Shown here: piece by piece, positions 20,748 to 32,454 of the stretch
Numbering within the stretch: the stretch's first letter is position 1
Layout of the letters: each line of letters begins with the position of its first letter
Source of the DNA: Timema cristinae
Lineage: Eukaryota; Arthropoda; Insecta; Phasmatodea; Timematidae
Reading direction: 5' to 3'
DNA length: 64,000 nt
Assembly (NCBI GenBank): GCA_039000515.1
Contig: JBCFYV010001001.1
Coordinates: 6,873,033-6,937,032 of the forward strand
Made by a program: the position numbers and the translations under genes
Notes under the pieces: model-generated
Told to the model about the DNA's origin: nothing
Databases searched by the model: none
The model's input: only the letters and a program-made list of their open reading frames with translations

Positions 20748-21470
20748 ATAGTTCGTGATACTATTGATCGCTCATATATAGCTGAACATTTCTACACGTC
20801 CATCACAGACTCAGCCTTAAAATATGAGTGAAGAAATACCCTTGGCATGGGACGAATCCTGAATAGCCCAGAGGTAGATCATTGGAGCATTAAGCCAAGG
20901 GTACAGGGTTTGATTGCCGTGACCAGGTGTCATTATTTAACTTATTTATATATTATTAAATTGAAAAAATGTCATGTTGACATGGGAATCGAGCCCAGGA
21001 CCTTTGGATTAGTACGCCACTGAGCTATCCAGGGGTCTTCCCGTGGCCAGTGTCATTCTTCATTCATATTTAAAGGTTGAGTCTGTGATTGACATGCTGA
21101 AATCATCAGTTAGGTTAGTTCTATTCCCTCCATTAATTAAGATATAATGACTTCCAAGCGTATTCGTAAACATATCCCAGTATCCCTATCCACGGATATT
21201 GTAATATATGAAGAATACGAGTAAAAAGCGGGGAAAGGCCAACTTTAACTTAAATTGAACTAGTTATGCCATCTGTTAGACAATCGTGAAACCTTTCTAA
21301 TGCACTTTGGATTATAGTTGAAAGAGGTTACTGTCATATTTAAATTAATTTAAAAAAGGGTTTTCTGGGTTCCTTATGTGACTTGAGTTATAAAAGATGT
21401 TATCCTTGAAAATGTGTGTAGTTGAATATACATATGAGCGATCAATTAAGATCACGAGTTATCAGATAAC
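20748..21470. mobile_element. Inverted-repeat element interrupted by the 317-bp repeat
   Basis: gatcgctcatatat near 20768 and ccatcacagactcagcc near 20801 recur inverted near 21070-21085 and 21432-21445. The 317-bp repeat copy 2 sits between the two halves of the right arm, so it appears to be an insertion. tRNA-like SINE heads of family 3 lie in both orientations in the loop (about 20865-20935 and 20985-21060). Confidence 0.55.
21111..21427 (+). repeat. 317-bp direct repeat, copy 2
   Basis: Near-identical to 19260-19576 in the same orientation, 1.85 kb away. Confidence 0.92.
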
Positions 21471-21755
21471 GTAGCCACCTTCAACTCGGTAGTTGGCTCT
21501 TTGCTACCAATAGTACCATGACCACTGTATGACTGTGCATGCCATGATGGAATAAATAAACAAGCTAGTATATAATATGTTTAACTAGAAGCACGAGCCC
21601 AGTAGAAAGCACTGTAGTATGTTTACTCCCCCAAGATTCAAAATAATTTACCAATCAAGTTATCGTTTCAATAAACAATATGGAATATGTTTGATTTACT
21701 TTCATATATATGTATATATATTTATCATAAAATCTAATAACAGTAATGTAATTAC

Positions 21756-21891
21756 CACAGTTGTCTGTGAGAATGTAAGGCTGTATCTTTCTTGGTGACC
21801 ACAAGTCTTCAAGGTCTGTGTTGAAATGAGACATTTTGGTGATCATCTCGACCTCTTCAGTTTGAAATGTATTGCTTACATCTTCAATCAC
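21756..21891 (-). CDS. VPS13: VPS13 exon 22
   Basis: A 136-bp exon with acceptor atattttag and donor CTGTG then gtaatt. It encodes VIEDVSNTFQTEEVEM, then SPRKIQPYILTDNC. It starts in phase 0 and ends in phase 1, matching both neighbours. Confidence 0.92.
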
Positions 21892-23138
21892 CTAAAATAT
21901 ATTTATTTATTCACATTTCATCTAACAATGTGCCTTATTTACTCTATGGCAATAAGAAGGTGAAAGTTTCATTACCAATTCCCAAATAAAAAGTGCCTGA
22001 AATTTAGCGAGCATGTAGACTAATTACAATCAGTATCTTATCAAAGAAATTTGAAAAAAATATAGTCATTAAACTTTATAAATAAAATTGTAGGTTTGAT
22101 TATAAAGATTTAGATTTCTGTGTAATTTCTATATATTCTATGAATTAATATTTATCTAATCATTACTATAAAATAAATTCTTACTCACTTATTAGGCTAT
22201 GCTAATATGCAAGAAGAAAATATCTAACATCATTTGTGTAGCAATATAATTTTCTATTTAAAAAATCTATAATATAGTGGCTTACTAGTTATATATGGTG
22301 TGTATTTTACAAACACTATACAAATTTAGCAAGAACTGTCTTATGCATGACGTGACATCATAGAAGGAAAGGTTGAAGGGGCCCAAGAAGAATAATAAGA
22401 AGGATTAAAATTGTGGACGATATGAAGGAAAGAAGAAAATTCTGATAGCTGAAGGAGGAGGTAGAGGACCAGGTGCATTGTCGGTATAGGTTCATTGATA
22501 AAATGAATGGGCCTGCCGTAAGAAAGAACACCTAAAAGTAAAGTAATAACAATACACACTATGACTTAGTTAGTAATACATTAACTTAATTCTCAAATAT
22601 AGTCTTTGGACAGATTAAACTTATTATGAATATAATATTCTTTATTAATAAGAAACCAATCTAATTTTGAAAATATCTACGGTAGTAGTTGAACTTAAAT
22701 TAACACCTACAGTGAATCATTTAAACTTCTGTGTATTAGCAACAACAAAAAACAAAAACAAAAAATGGTAAATTAAATAATTGACTATAGTAATTTGGGC
22801 CACCTCTGTGGTCTGGTAGAACAACAGGTCCTGGACTCGATTCCCGGCGCTTACAGATTTTCTGTGAAGCAATGGGTCTGGAACGGGATTAAACTCAGTC
22901 TCGTTAGGACAAATGTGGAGCCACTTGAATGAAACAAGTAGCAGATCCAGTCTAGAAAACCGAGATTAATTACTGAAGGGTTTGTTGTGCTGACCACATG
23001 ACACATTCTATCCGCAGAATTTGGTACTATCTTCCCAAATAGAAGATACCCACACGGCCTGACGTCATTGAGGTTTTTTATAGTAATTTTGTTTTAATTG
23101 CATTATTTGAGTGATATGTCTGTAAAGGCTACACTTAC

Positions 23139-23267
23139 ACTGGTAACTGTAAGCACAGTGCTTGCAGATAGATGGATATCAATGGGACTGACAGTTGCTG
23201 TGATCTTGACACCGTCCTCAGCATTCTTCACACTTTTGGCAAATTCAATATCACACGGATATAACAC
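23139..23267 (-). CDS. VPS13: VPS13 exon 21
   Basis: A 129-bp exon with acceptor attttgcag and donor AGT then gtaagt, phase 0 at both ends. It encodes VLYPCDIEFAKS, then VSPIDIHLSASTVLTVTS. The V..PCD and ID..LS patterns are characteristic of the VPS13 core repeat. Confidence 0.94.
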
Positions 23268-23696
23268 CTGCAAAATAGAAACAATAGTTTAATCAACTGT
23301 GTATATTTATAAAACCCTAAAAAAAAATTACACTTAAAAAATATATATGTCAAGTCTTTGGTTCATGAAGGTGTAGTTACAGTTTGATTTACATAGGAAA
23401 GAGCCATTTTGAGGGTTACAGTGTAGATTAAAACAATGTTTGTACATTTATTAGTCAAGTCATGTGATCCACCACCGTCACTTTTGATAGATATCAATAC
23501 CAATAAAATATACTAATAATATAGTAAGATGTTGTCAATGCCAGCCGCAAATAAATATAGTATTTTCTAAATGGTTCTTTCTACCAGAATTATATTAAAT
23601 GTGTATATACACATATTACAAATATAAATACATATATATATATATATACATCATGATAATATATTATATAATATACAAATATAAATGTATATGTAG

Positions 23697-23872
23697 TTTG
23701 AATTTAGAGGAAGCATACCCGCATTTGCGTGAATATAGATAGTGAGAACTATTTAGGAAAAACCACTCTTAGTACACCTGACTGGGATTCGAACCCCGAT
23801 ATCCCCATCATAAGCGTTCTAGTCTAATTGAAGAGTGACGCCTCAGACCATTCGAACAACAAAGAAGGTCTC
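23697..23872 (-). mobile_element. SINE family 1 copy, tail missing
   Basis: It contains gaatttagaggaagcatacc, the B box (RC of gggattcgaaccccg) and part of the head; the 3' tail is gone. Confidence 0.75.
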
Positions 23873-24188
23873 CTACTATAGATATGTGCAGTGGCGTAAC
23901 GAGAGGAAGGCAGGTGGGGCACGTGCCCTTGCCACCAAATTTACTAGCAATATTAAATACTATATAAGTTTTTTTTTTACAATAAAAGTGTATTTGGTTT
24001 TTTATATTTTGGTAGCTAGAATTATTGTGTGACTAATCAATTTGAGTTTTGTAATAAAAGAATTCAGCCCAACTTTAAAGGACTGTTTTCAAGGGGTACC
24101 ATTTTCTCGTTTGTCCTGGACACCATTGACCCTAGTCACGCCTTTCTATTTACGGATATTAAAAACACACATGATGATTAGTTGTTAC

Positions 24189-24394
24189 CAAATGAGGAGG
24201 TTGTTTATTAATCCCTTGTAGCTTGGAGAGGATCTGCAAACTGGCCAGCGAGCACACCAAGGAGTCTCTACCGGGATGTCGACTATAATCCACCATTAGT
24301 TCTGTGCGCATCAGCAGGGCGTGACTGCTGTGTTCACTAAGATCAGCGAACAGCATAATCTCCGGTTGGCGGAGCTGAACTGACACTGACAGGC
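24189..24394 (-). CDS. VPS13: VPS13 exon 20
   Basis: A 206-bp exon with acceptor tgttttcag and donor CATTTG then gtaaca. It encodes LSVSVQLRQPEIMLFADLSE, then MRTELMVDYSRHPG and LQILSKLQG. The QPEI..FADL motif is a strong VPS13 signature. Confidence 0.95.
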
Positions 24395-24461
24395 CTGAAA
24401 ACATAACAAGAAACGAAATATTTAGGGTGGAGATGTAGGTAACGTTGCGAAGGTGAGTTAA

Positions 24462-24807
24462 GGTGAATGTTTTTGCAGTTTTTATAGCTAAATATTTGTT
24501 GTCCAAAATAAATACAATATTTATCCAGTAGGAACATAGAGTTTTATTTTCTACACATTATAATATCAAACGTTGTCTGTCATGAGCATAGCGGCATTAG
24601 ATGATACACTTTTTAAATGAAGATAAAAAGTTGTCATTAAATTACAGGACACCCTTGGCAGATATTAAAAAACTGTTTGTATCACCATGTAAAGAAAATT
24701 AAACTATATGTTTATATTAGAGATTTTTTTTATTTCAGACAAAAACAAAATTTTTCCTGTAAAACTGCAAAAGGGATCCCTTCAAACACGTTCTTTACAT
24801 CCCAACC
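24462..24807. mobile_element. TTAA MITE copy
   Basis: It lies between TTAA at 24458-24461 and TTAA at 24808-24811, with ggtg at the left end, ttttgcagtttttatag near it, and an inverted counterpart near the right end. It is about 346 bp. Confidence 0.75.
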
Positions 24808-25027
24808 TTAACTATTAATACAAAACAAATATTCAACTAATTTATAAAAAAGATTTGGTGTTGCCTGTTACTCTTTCACGCAAAAATAACTTCGCCAATT
24901 AATAGGAAATTTCGCATGAACATAGCTCGGATGTCCAATTAACATATTAGCTAATCCGCTATGTTTTTAAAGATGTTGGCTACAAAACACTACTTGTTTA
25001 ATCATTTTCTCATCTGTTGCAGTTTTT

Positions 25028-25264
25028 TTAGCACCACATCTTGCAAACCATTCGGGTTATCTGTATATTTGGTAAATATGCTAACGTGATGGGGATGAGG
25101 AGAGTTGAATTTAGGGGAAGTGTATCCACATTTTCACCATGGAGAGTGATGGTAAAATACTACCCTCAGTACACCCAACCAGGATTCGAACCTGACCTTT
25201 CCCAAACATTTGTAGTTCAGAATATTGCGAAGTGACACCATACACCTTGCGGCCACAAAACTAG
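25028..25264 (-). mobile_element. SINE family 1 copy
   Basis: An inverted copy: agcaccacatcttgcaaacc tail, gatggggatgaggagagttg, a B box (RC of gattcgaacctg) and a head near gcggccaca. Confidence 0.8.
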
Positions 25265-25434
25265 GTGACTCAAAATTTAATAATAACATTATGTATCTGA
25301 TGCAAGCCAACACTATCCAAAACTAAGCACTAGTTTTGTATTTTCAATGTCAATTTGAACACAAAATATACACAGTTATAGGTGTAGTGACCAGAATCAC
25401 CCTCCCTTCATCCCCAACAGTTGTAAACATGAAC

Positions 25435-25552
25435 TATACTCCCCTGGTTGATCCTCGCTACAGGATGCCCCAGAAGAAAAGTAGCCACTAGTACTGTCTG
25501 CTGAGCTGGGGGGCCTCTGAGCTTGTTTAGCGTTGTCAATGGGGCCCTTGCT
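25435..25552 (-). CDS. VPS13: VPS13 exon 19: Ser-rich loop
   Basis: A 118-bp exon with acceptor gtttccag. It encodes SKGPIDNAKQAQRPPSSADS then GYFSSGASCSEDQPGEY. The only donor that keeps the frame into exon 20 is TATA then gttcat, a poor match to consensus, so its 3' border is less certain than the others. Confidence 0.78.
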
Positions 25553-25719
25553 CTGGAAACAGTTGAAGTACTATAGTAAATAAACATCCTAAAGAGTTTT
25601 ATTTAATTCAGTAAATATCTAAAAACAAAAATTCAGTGAAATAAATATAGAGTAAGTATAATATGTATATACACAATGAAGATTACTTGATTTGAGATAC
25701 TAAACATAATACCTTGTGG

Positions 25720-26200
25720 ATGGCTGCCATATGTAAATTGATAGCCATATTCAAAAGCACTGTACACTGTATAGTACATACATCCTTTGGCTCAGGTTCA
25801 AAAAATGTTACTGCCAAATTAAGTTAAAATTTGTCTACACATTTGGCAGTTATCGCGGAACAAACAAATAGACAGAATTTAAACGTATAATGAGAACAAA
25901 TGTCCCTGTATATAGATTGTTTGAACTAATCTCAAAGTATGTTTCTGACAAATTACAATAAAATTGATCAATTCATTGGACAGTTATTGTGGGAAAATAA
26001 AATTATTGATATATTTTTGAGTGACCACCACATTGAACGGATAACTATATCAAATAACCCTGTACATATACTGTTTGGCCTCGTTTTAACGAATGTCCAT
26101 GAAGAATTGAGTTAAGTTTGGTCCACAAATTTGATAGTTATTGCGGGATAAACATATGGACACAAAGACAGACGGAAACCACTTATGGTCAAGTAAAAAC
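25720..26200. repeat. Degenerate tandem repeat in intron 18-19
   Basis: Three loosely similar units of 130 to 160 bp carry ggcagttatcgcggaacaaa, ggacagttattgtgggaaaa and gatagttattgcgggataaa. Such blocks are usually part of dispersed repeats; no gene is seen. Confidence 0.5.
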
Positions 26201-26263
26201 AAAACATCATACATTTATGACCTAACGTCCGGCTCATAAAAGGGGCAGTGAGTGTTGCTTCAC

Positions 26264-26524
26264 CTGCACTCCCAAGTCCCCCACGTAGCCATGGTTGACC
26301 AACCCTCCCTCCACGGGCCTCTCCCCGGCAGAGCATCCAGGAGGAATCTGACGAGGTGCATAAGAAAGGGCACAGACAGGTTGAGCCGCGTCTTTTCCAC
26401 CAGCACGTCGACACACTTGTCCCCACTCTGGCTCTGACGGAAACTGACATCCACGATGGGGGGTGTAGACACTGATATGGGGCTGGAGTCTACCCTCTTC
26501 TCCCCACCATGGGACTGGAAAATC
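26264..26524 (-). CDS. VPS13: VPS13 exon 18, with a one-base frame break
   Basis: A 261-bp exon with acceptor ttcccag and donor GTGCAG then gtgaag. The 5' part encodes IFQSHGGEKRVDSS, then PPIVDVSFRQSQSGDKCVDV and VRFLLDALPG. After that the family-like reading (ERPVEGGLVNHGYVGDLGVQ) lies one frame over. The switch falls at the four-C run 26323-26326, and one extra base there would also restore the phase into exon 19. This is either an assembly slip in a homopolymer or a real lesion. Confidence 0.9.
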
Positions 26525-26707
26525 CTGGGAAGGAGAATCTCAAATTAATATTATCTTTGTGAATCCATTCTGATTTCTATATAATTTTTTATTTATATAT
26601 TTAAAACATGACGTGATTATTAACTATGGGATGTATTACATATTAATATTATAACGTTGCACCCTTCGTTTATCCCTGAGAGATTATAATCTTACCATGC
26701 TTGGCTC

Positions 26708-26958
26708 CACTGTGGCTTAACTTATTACAGTGGTCGTCAACCCACGGCCCATGGGCTGGATTCGGCCTTCCAACTGATTTTATCCGATCCGCAAAAGACT
26801 TAGTAAACAATCAATTGTGTTCCTAAAAATAGACTAATAACTAATTACTACATGAGAACTATAAAGCTAATCTATTTTGCTCAAAATTTTTTCCGAACTG
26901 GCTAACCAATTTAAAAAAACCATATGGTCTGTGAATCAAAAAGGTTGGAAACCGCTGG
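26708..26958. mobile_element. hAT-type MITE
   Basis: The ends cagtggtcgtcaaccc and ggttggaaaccgctg are inverted copies typical of hAT-derived elements, with gcccatgggctggattcgg just inside. It is 250 bp, has no coding content, and is inserted in a ccactatgg-type mini-repeat. Confidence 0.7.
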
Positions 26959-27009
26959 ATTATAAGATGGGCATGGTGTAGATTATAAGATAGGGCGGGA
27001 ATATTGTAA

Positions 27010-27310
27010 TCAGTCAAGGTATGACCATTACCTTCCTTAGTTCCACTATGGTGTAACTTATAAGACAGGGTCATAGTGTCATCAGTCAAGGTAGGACTGC
27101 TACCTTGCTTGTTTCCCCTATGGTACATCTTATAAGATAGGGCCATAGTATAATCCACCAAGGTAATACTGCTGCCTTTCTTGGTTCCGCTATGGTGTAG
27201 ATTATAAGATAGGGCCATAGTGTAATAAATCAAGGTAAGACTGCTGCTTTGTCTGGTTTCACTATGATGTAGCTTATAAGATATGGTAATAGTGTAATCA
27301 GTCAAGAAAA
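27010..27310. repeat. 71-bp tandem repeat of the ctatgg/ccatag hairpin unit
   Basis: Four units start near 27043, 27115, 27186 and 27257. Each contains a small palindrome (ctatggtgta... versus gccatagtgtaat). Single units of the same sequence lie at about 12640-12700, 13125-13165, 20380-20470 and 43300-43350, so the tandem block grew from a dispersed hairpin repeat. The minus-strand ORF across it is a by-product. Confidence 0.8.
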
Positions 27311-27325
27311 TACTGTTATGCTTTG

Positions 27326-27443
27326 ATTTTGGTAGGAGCCCCGTTATGAAAGGCCCTATTTCATAACAAAATCCCAGTATATCGTAGTATTTTCATAGGA
27401 AAAAAGGCCTTTCTGAACGGGGCTCCTACCAAAATCAGGCTAT
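27326..27443. mobile_element. Short palindromic element
   Basis: gattttggtaggagccccgt at the left is the inverted copy of acggggctcctaccaaaatc at the right; the loop is about 60 bp. Related, weaker palindromes are at 48584-48712, and a half copy is at 37808-37870. Confidence 0.8.
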
Positions 27444-28038
27444 ACCTTTCAGGGTAAACAGAGTAGACCCATACAAAAAATATCATACAAATCAACTTTA
27501 ATGCTTTTAAAAATCAGTGTGTAGTTAATCCCAACGTAATATAGGTCATTTTGTGATTATAGTGTAAATATACACCTTCATACCTTTATTTTAGAAACTT
27601 ACGTCACATTTTTATGACAATGACAACCCTGTCTTAATAGCTTACATTTATTCACGGGCTAACTTAGATTGTGGCTTTGTTATTGAAAAGTTTTAATAAT
27701 TGTCTATATAATCCTCTCAGTAAATACTTTTGCAAAAAAAATAATAATAAAATGGGTTTAGCAGAGCTCAATAAATTGCTTTCCAAATAAATCGTTGTAT
27801 TCTAAAATGTTATGTTTTCTCTGAATCGTTTTTAAATATGGAGAATTATTCTCGTTTCTAATGATTTCATTTAAAATAAAAATAGTTTTAACTCCAGTAA
27901 TAGTTGTCAGAAAGAATTGCTTCACGATTTAAATAGCTACTGTAGATGCCCCCCCTTTTTTTTTTAGACCAGTCTTATTGTCAAAATGAATAATTGTGCC
28001 TTGGGGCCGCTTTTCAGAACTACACAACACATAATTAC

Positions 28039-28208
28039 TTTTTGATGACAATGTTGTTATCAGGCCTGATATCTTCAAGAAGGCAGCACTGTAGGATTAT
28101 TTTGGACTCCAGACTGTGGTCAGAGAAGATGTCGAGAGATAGGGTTGCTTCTCCCACGTCCAACTTGCAGAGACCGTGGTTCAAGTCTCTGACTGGAGAA
28201 CTCAACAC
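28039..28208 (-). CDS. VPS13: VPS13 exon 17
   Basis: A 170-bp exon with acceptor tatgtttatag and donor AAAAA then gtaatt. It encodes VLSSPVRDLNHGLCKLDVGE, then LSLDIFSDHSLESK and LLEDIRPDNN. An inner AG (28193) would also look usable but would break the phase with exon 16. LEDIRPD is the LDDTRP motif of the family. Confidence 0.94.
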
Positions 28209-28344
28209 CTATAAACATATACAGTCAAATGATCAACAATGTTGGATGGCATATTCAACGAAAAACACGTTTTTTCAGATGATATTCTAATGGAATTACT
28301 GTTAATTTAGGAACATGACACTCGGACATCACTTAACTACAAGA

Positions 28345-28500
28345 CCGACTTCAGTGGCTAGATGGTCTAAGGTGCTAATATCGCAGTAGACTAGACTGCC
28401 AATGACCAGGAAATCAAAGTTATAATATCAGTCGGGAGTACTAAAATATTTTCCAAACTGATTTTTCACTCTGCCTCCAGAGGGTTTAACAAAACCCGGG
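28345..28500 (+). mobile_element. SINE family 1 fragment
   Basis: The tRNA-like head (cttcagtggctagatggtct, then gactagactgcc) and the start of the body are present; the tail is missing. Confidence 0.6.
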
Positions 28501-28559
28501 TTATATTGTTGTTGTTTTTGGAGGGAGGGGGGTTGGGTTTTGTTGAGTTTTATTGTGTA

Positions 28560-29380
28560 CTTGTGGTTTAATGAAATATATTATGTATGTTATATAATTA
28601 AACCAATAATTCAAATATAATAATTATTCGGGATCCAGAGAAACATATTTTAATTTTAATATAGTAATGAAAGAAGTAATAAGGGACATAAAAAAAGGGA
28701 AACAATAATTCAACAATTCTGTATAAGCTAGCAAGCAGGTGGGAAAAATAAAATCTTTGTGTAGAAGGAATAGAAAGAGGCGGAAAGGGGGAAGGGGAGA
28801 CCATGCATCCAATTAGTGGCAAGTCAGTTGCAGAATTGATTTGTTGCGTTCTTTACTTAAACAAAAGGTACGAACTTTTTATCTCATTAGCTTTTTTGTC
28901 AAAGTATTATTTCTAGGGTTTATCATTGATACTGTGTAGGTAGGTAACTTGGAATTATATTATCCAAAGTGAGTTGCTAGTTGAATATATTATTTTGTTC
29001 AAACAATTAAAACATATTTTATAGTTTAGTCTATGGCATAAAATCTGTAATTTCAAAATTTCTGTATAACACCATATATAAATCAATGTATAATTATTGG
29101 GTTTGAACCAAAAGGTTCTCAACAGAACGATTAACCATTTTCCAAAAATTAATCAAATTAATTAGACGATTGCTTTGTATGCAAAATATGATCAGTGGAT
29201 TTAAAAAAAAACTATGTGTTTTTGGGGGGTGCTGGGTAAAATTATAACAACCCTGCCCTCCACGCAAATGCGAGTATTCTACCTATACATATAACTTTCC
29301 TTATCCCTAAAACCATTAGCGTAATTAGTATATGAGCTTATAAACCAAATGGATTGTAAAACGTCGCGATAAAAATATCT
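28560..29380. other. Intron 16-17, AT-rich, no gene seen
   Basis: There is no exon or RNA gene. The only recognisable part is a SINE family 1 middle-to-tail fragment at about 29250-29375 (cctccacgcaaatgcgag, then cattagcgtaattagtata). Confidence 0.6.
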
Positions 29381-29439
29381 TAACTACAGTGTAATTTTCA
29401 TGTGAATCCGACAGCTAGTAAAGCTAATAATTATAGGGT

Positions 29440-29471
29440 ATTATTATTATTATTATATTAATAGTAGTAGT

Positions 29472-29519
<48 letters not shown>

Positions 29520-29549
29520 TGGTATGTAGTAGTAGTGTAGTAGTAGTGT

Positions 29550-29597
<48 letters not shown>

Positions 29598-29612
29598 TGT
29601 AGTGTAGTAGTG

Positions 29613-29654
<42 letters not shown>

Positions 29655-29777
29655 TAGTGTAGTAGTAGTAGTAGTAGTAGTGTAGTAGTAGTAGTAGTGG
29701 TAGTAGTGGTTAGTAGTAGTAGTAGTATAGTAGTAGTAGTAGTAGTGTAGTAGTAGTAGTAGTAGTGGTAGTAGTGT

Positions 29778-29843
<66 letters not shown>

Positions 29844-30033
29844 TTGTATGTAGTAGTGGTAGTGTAGTAGTAGTAGTAGTGGTAGTTTAGTGTTTAGTAG
29901 TAGTTAGTGTATAGTAGTTAGTAGTAAGTGGTAGTTGGTAGTTGTATGTAGTAGTAGTGGTAGTGGTAGTAGTAGTAGTATAGTAGTAGTAGTAGTGGTG
30001 TAGTAGTGGTAGTAGTAGTAGTAGTAGTGTAGT

Positions 30034-30072
<39 letters not shown>

Positions 30073-30845
30073 TAGTAGTTAGTTAGTAGTAGTGTAGTAG
30101 TGTGTAGTGTAGTGTAGTGTAGTAGTGTGTAGTAGTGTTAGGTAGTAGTAGTATAGTAGTAGTAGTTGTAGTAGTATGTAGTAGTAGTAGTATGTAGTAG
30201 TGTAGTAGTGTGTAGTAGTAGTAGTGTAGTAGTAGTAGTAGTAGTAGTGTAGTAGTAGTAGTAGTAGTAGTTAGGTTAGTAGTAGTAGTAGTAGTAGTAG
30301 TGAGTGGTAGTAGTTAGAGTAGTAGTGTAGTAGTTAGTGGTAGTAGTAGTAGTAGTGTAGTAGTAGTAGTAGTAGTGGATAGTAGTAGTTAGTAGTTAGT
30401 AGTAGTAGTAGTGAGTGTAGTAGTATGTGTAGTAGTAGTAGTGAGTTTGTAGTAGTAGTAGTAGTAGTAGTGTAGTGTTAGTAGTAGTGTAGTAGTAGTA
30501 GTAGTGTAGTAAGTAGTAGTAGTTAGTAGTAGAAGTAGTAGTGTAGTGTAGTAGTAGTGTAGTGTAGTGTAGTTAGTAGTAGTGTAGTAGTAGTAGTTAG
30601 TTGAGTAGATAGTTAGTAGTAGTGTAGTTTAGTAGTAGTGTAGTAGTAGTAGGTAGTAGTAGTAGTAGTAGTGTAGTTAGTATATGTAGTATGTAGTAGT
30701 AGTGTAGTGAGTAGTGTAGTTAGTAGTAGTGTAGTAGTGTAGTAGTGTAGTAGTAGTTAGTGGTAGTAGTAGTAGGTTAGTAGTAGGTAGTTGTGTAGTA
30801 GTAGTAGTGTAGTTAGTAGTAGTAAATAGTAGTGGTAGTGGTAGT

Positions 30846-30878
<33 letters not shown>

Positions 30879-31085
30879 TAGGTAGTAGTGGTAGTTAGTA
30901 GTAGTAGTGTAGTGGTGAGTATTAGTTTGTAGTAGTAGTATGTTAGTAGTAGTTAGTAGTAGTAGTTAGTGTAGTGTAGTAGTAGTGTGTAGTAGTGTAG
31001 TAGTAGTAGTAGTGTAGTGTAAATAGTAGTATGTAGTAGTAGTAGTATGTAGTGTAGTAGTAGGTAGTGTAGTAGTAGTAGTAGT

Positions 31086-31135
<50 letters not shown>

Positions 31136-31497
31136 TAGTGTAGTAGTGTTAGTAGTAGTAGTAGTAGTAGTAGTAGTAAGTGTAGTGTAGTTGTAGTAGT
31201 AAGTAGTAGTAGTAGTAGTGTGTAGTTGTAGTAGTAGTTAGTAGTAGTAGTGTAGTAAGTAGTAGTAGTTAGGTAGTAGTAGTAGTATAGTGAGTAGTTG
31301 TAGTAGTAGTAGTAGTAGTAGTAGTAGTGTAGTAGTAGTAGTGAGTAGTAGTAGGTAGTGGTAGTAGAGTAGTGTAGTATAGTGTAGTGTGTAGTGTAGT
31401 AGTAGTAGTAGTAGTTGTAGTAGTAGTAGTAGTAGTTAGTGTAGTAGTAGTAGTAGTAGTAGTTAGTAGTAGTAGTAGTAGTGGTAGTGGTAGTAGT

Positions 31498-31545
<48 letters not shown>

Positions 31546-31569
31546 TAGTAGTGGTAGTGGTAGTAGTAT

Positions 31570-31600
<31 letters not shown>

Positions 31601-31693
31601 GTAGTAGGTTGTAGTATAGTGTATGGTTGTGTATAGTGTAGTAGTAGTAGTTGTAGTAGTGTAGTGTGTGTAGTGTAGTGTGGTAGTAGTAGT

Positions 31694-31732
<39 letters not shown>

Positions 31733-32208
31733 TAGTAGTAGTATGTTGTAGTAGTAGTAGTAGTATGTAGTAGTGTTGTTTGTTTGTTGGTAGTAGTAGT
31801 AGTTTGTAGTAGTAGTTGTAGTAGTAGTGTAGTAGTAGTAGTTAGTGTAGTAGTAGTGTAGTAGTGTAGTAGTAGTAGTGTAGTGAGTTAGTAGTGTAGT
31901 GGTGTAGAGTAGTAGTTAGTAGTAGTGTAGTGTGTAGTAGTAGTTAGGTAGTAGTGTGTAGTGTAGTAGTGTAGTAGTTGGTATGTAGTAGTACTTGTAT
32001 TGTGTAAAGATAGTATGTTATATTTAGTAGATACTTTTTAGTTAGTGTTTGGTGTATGTCAGTATGTAGTTAATTAGTATATGTGTGGATTAGGGTAGGT
32101 GTGGTATGTAAGATTGTACATTTGTGTGTGAGTAGTAGTAGTAGTGTAGTAGTAGTGTGTGTGTGTAGTAGTAGTAGTAGTGAGTAGTAGTGGTTAGTAG
32201 TGGTAGTT

Positions 32209-32239
<31 letters not shown>

Positions 32240-32321
32240 TAGTAGTGGTAGAGTAGTAGTAGTAGTAGTAGTAGTGGTTAGTGTAGTAGTAGATTAGTAG
32301 TAGTGGTAGTAGTAGTATAGT

Positions 32322-32357
<36 letters not shown>

Positions 32358-32405
32358 AGTAGTAGTAGTTATAGTAGTAGTGTAGTAGTAGTAGTAGTAG
32401 AGGTA
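29440..32405. repeat. 3-kb irregular (TAG)n microsatellite
   Basis: Almost 3 kb of (TAG)n broken by TG, GTG and single-base changes, in the 5-kb intron between exons 16 and 17. A less pure island (about 31990-32130) interrupts it. It is coding in no frame. Frequent one-base interruptions could be long-read errors as much as true variation. Confidence 0.97.
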
Positions 32406-32454
32406 TTTAACATACATTTTCTGAAAAGACTGATTATATCCTCAAACTACTTTT

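Noticed and set aside
32070..32417. Tyr/Thr-rich minus-strand frame
   Set aside because: It is a translated (TAG)n microsatellite.
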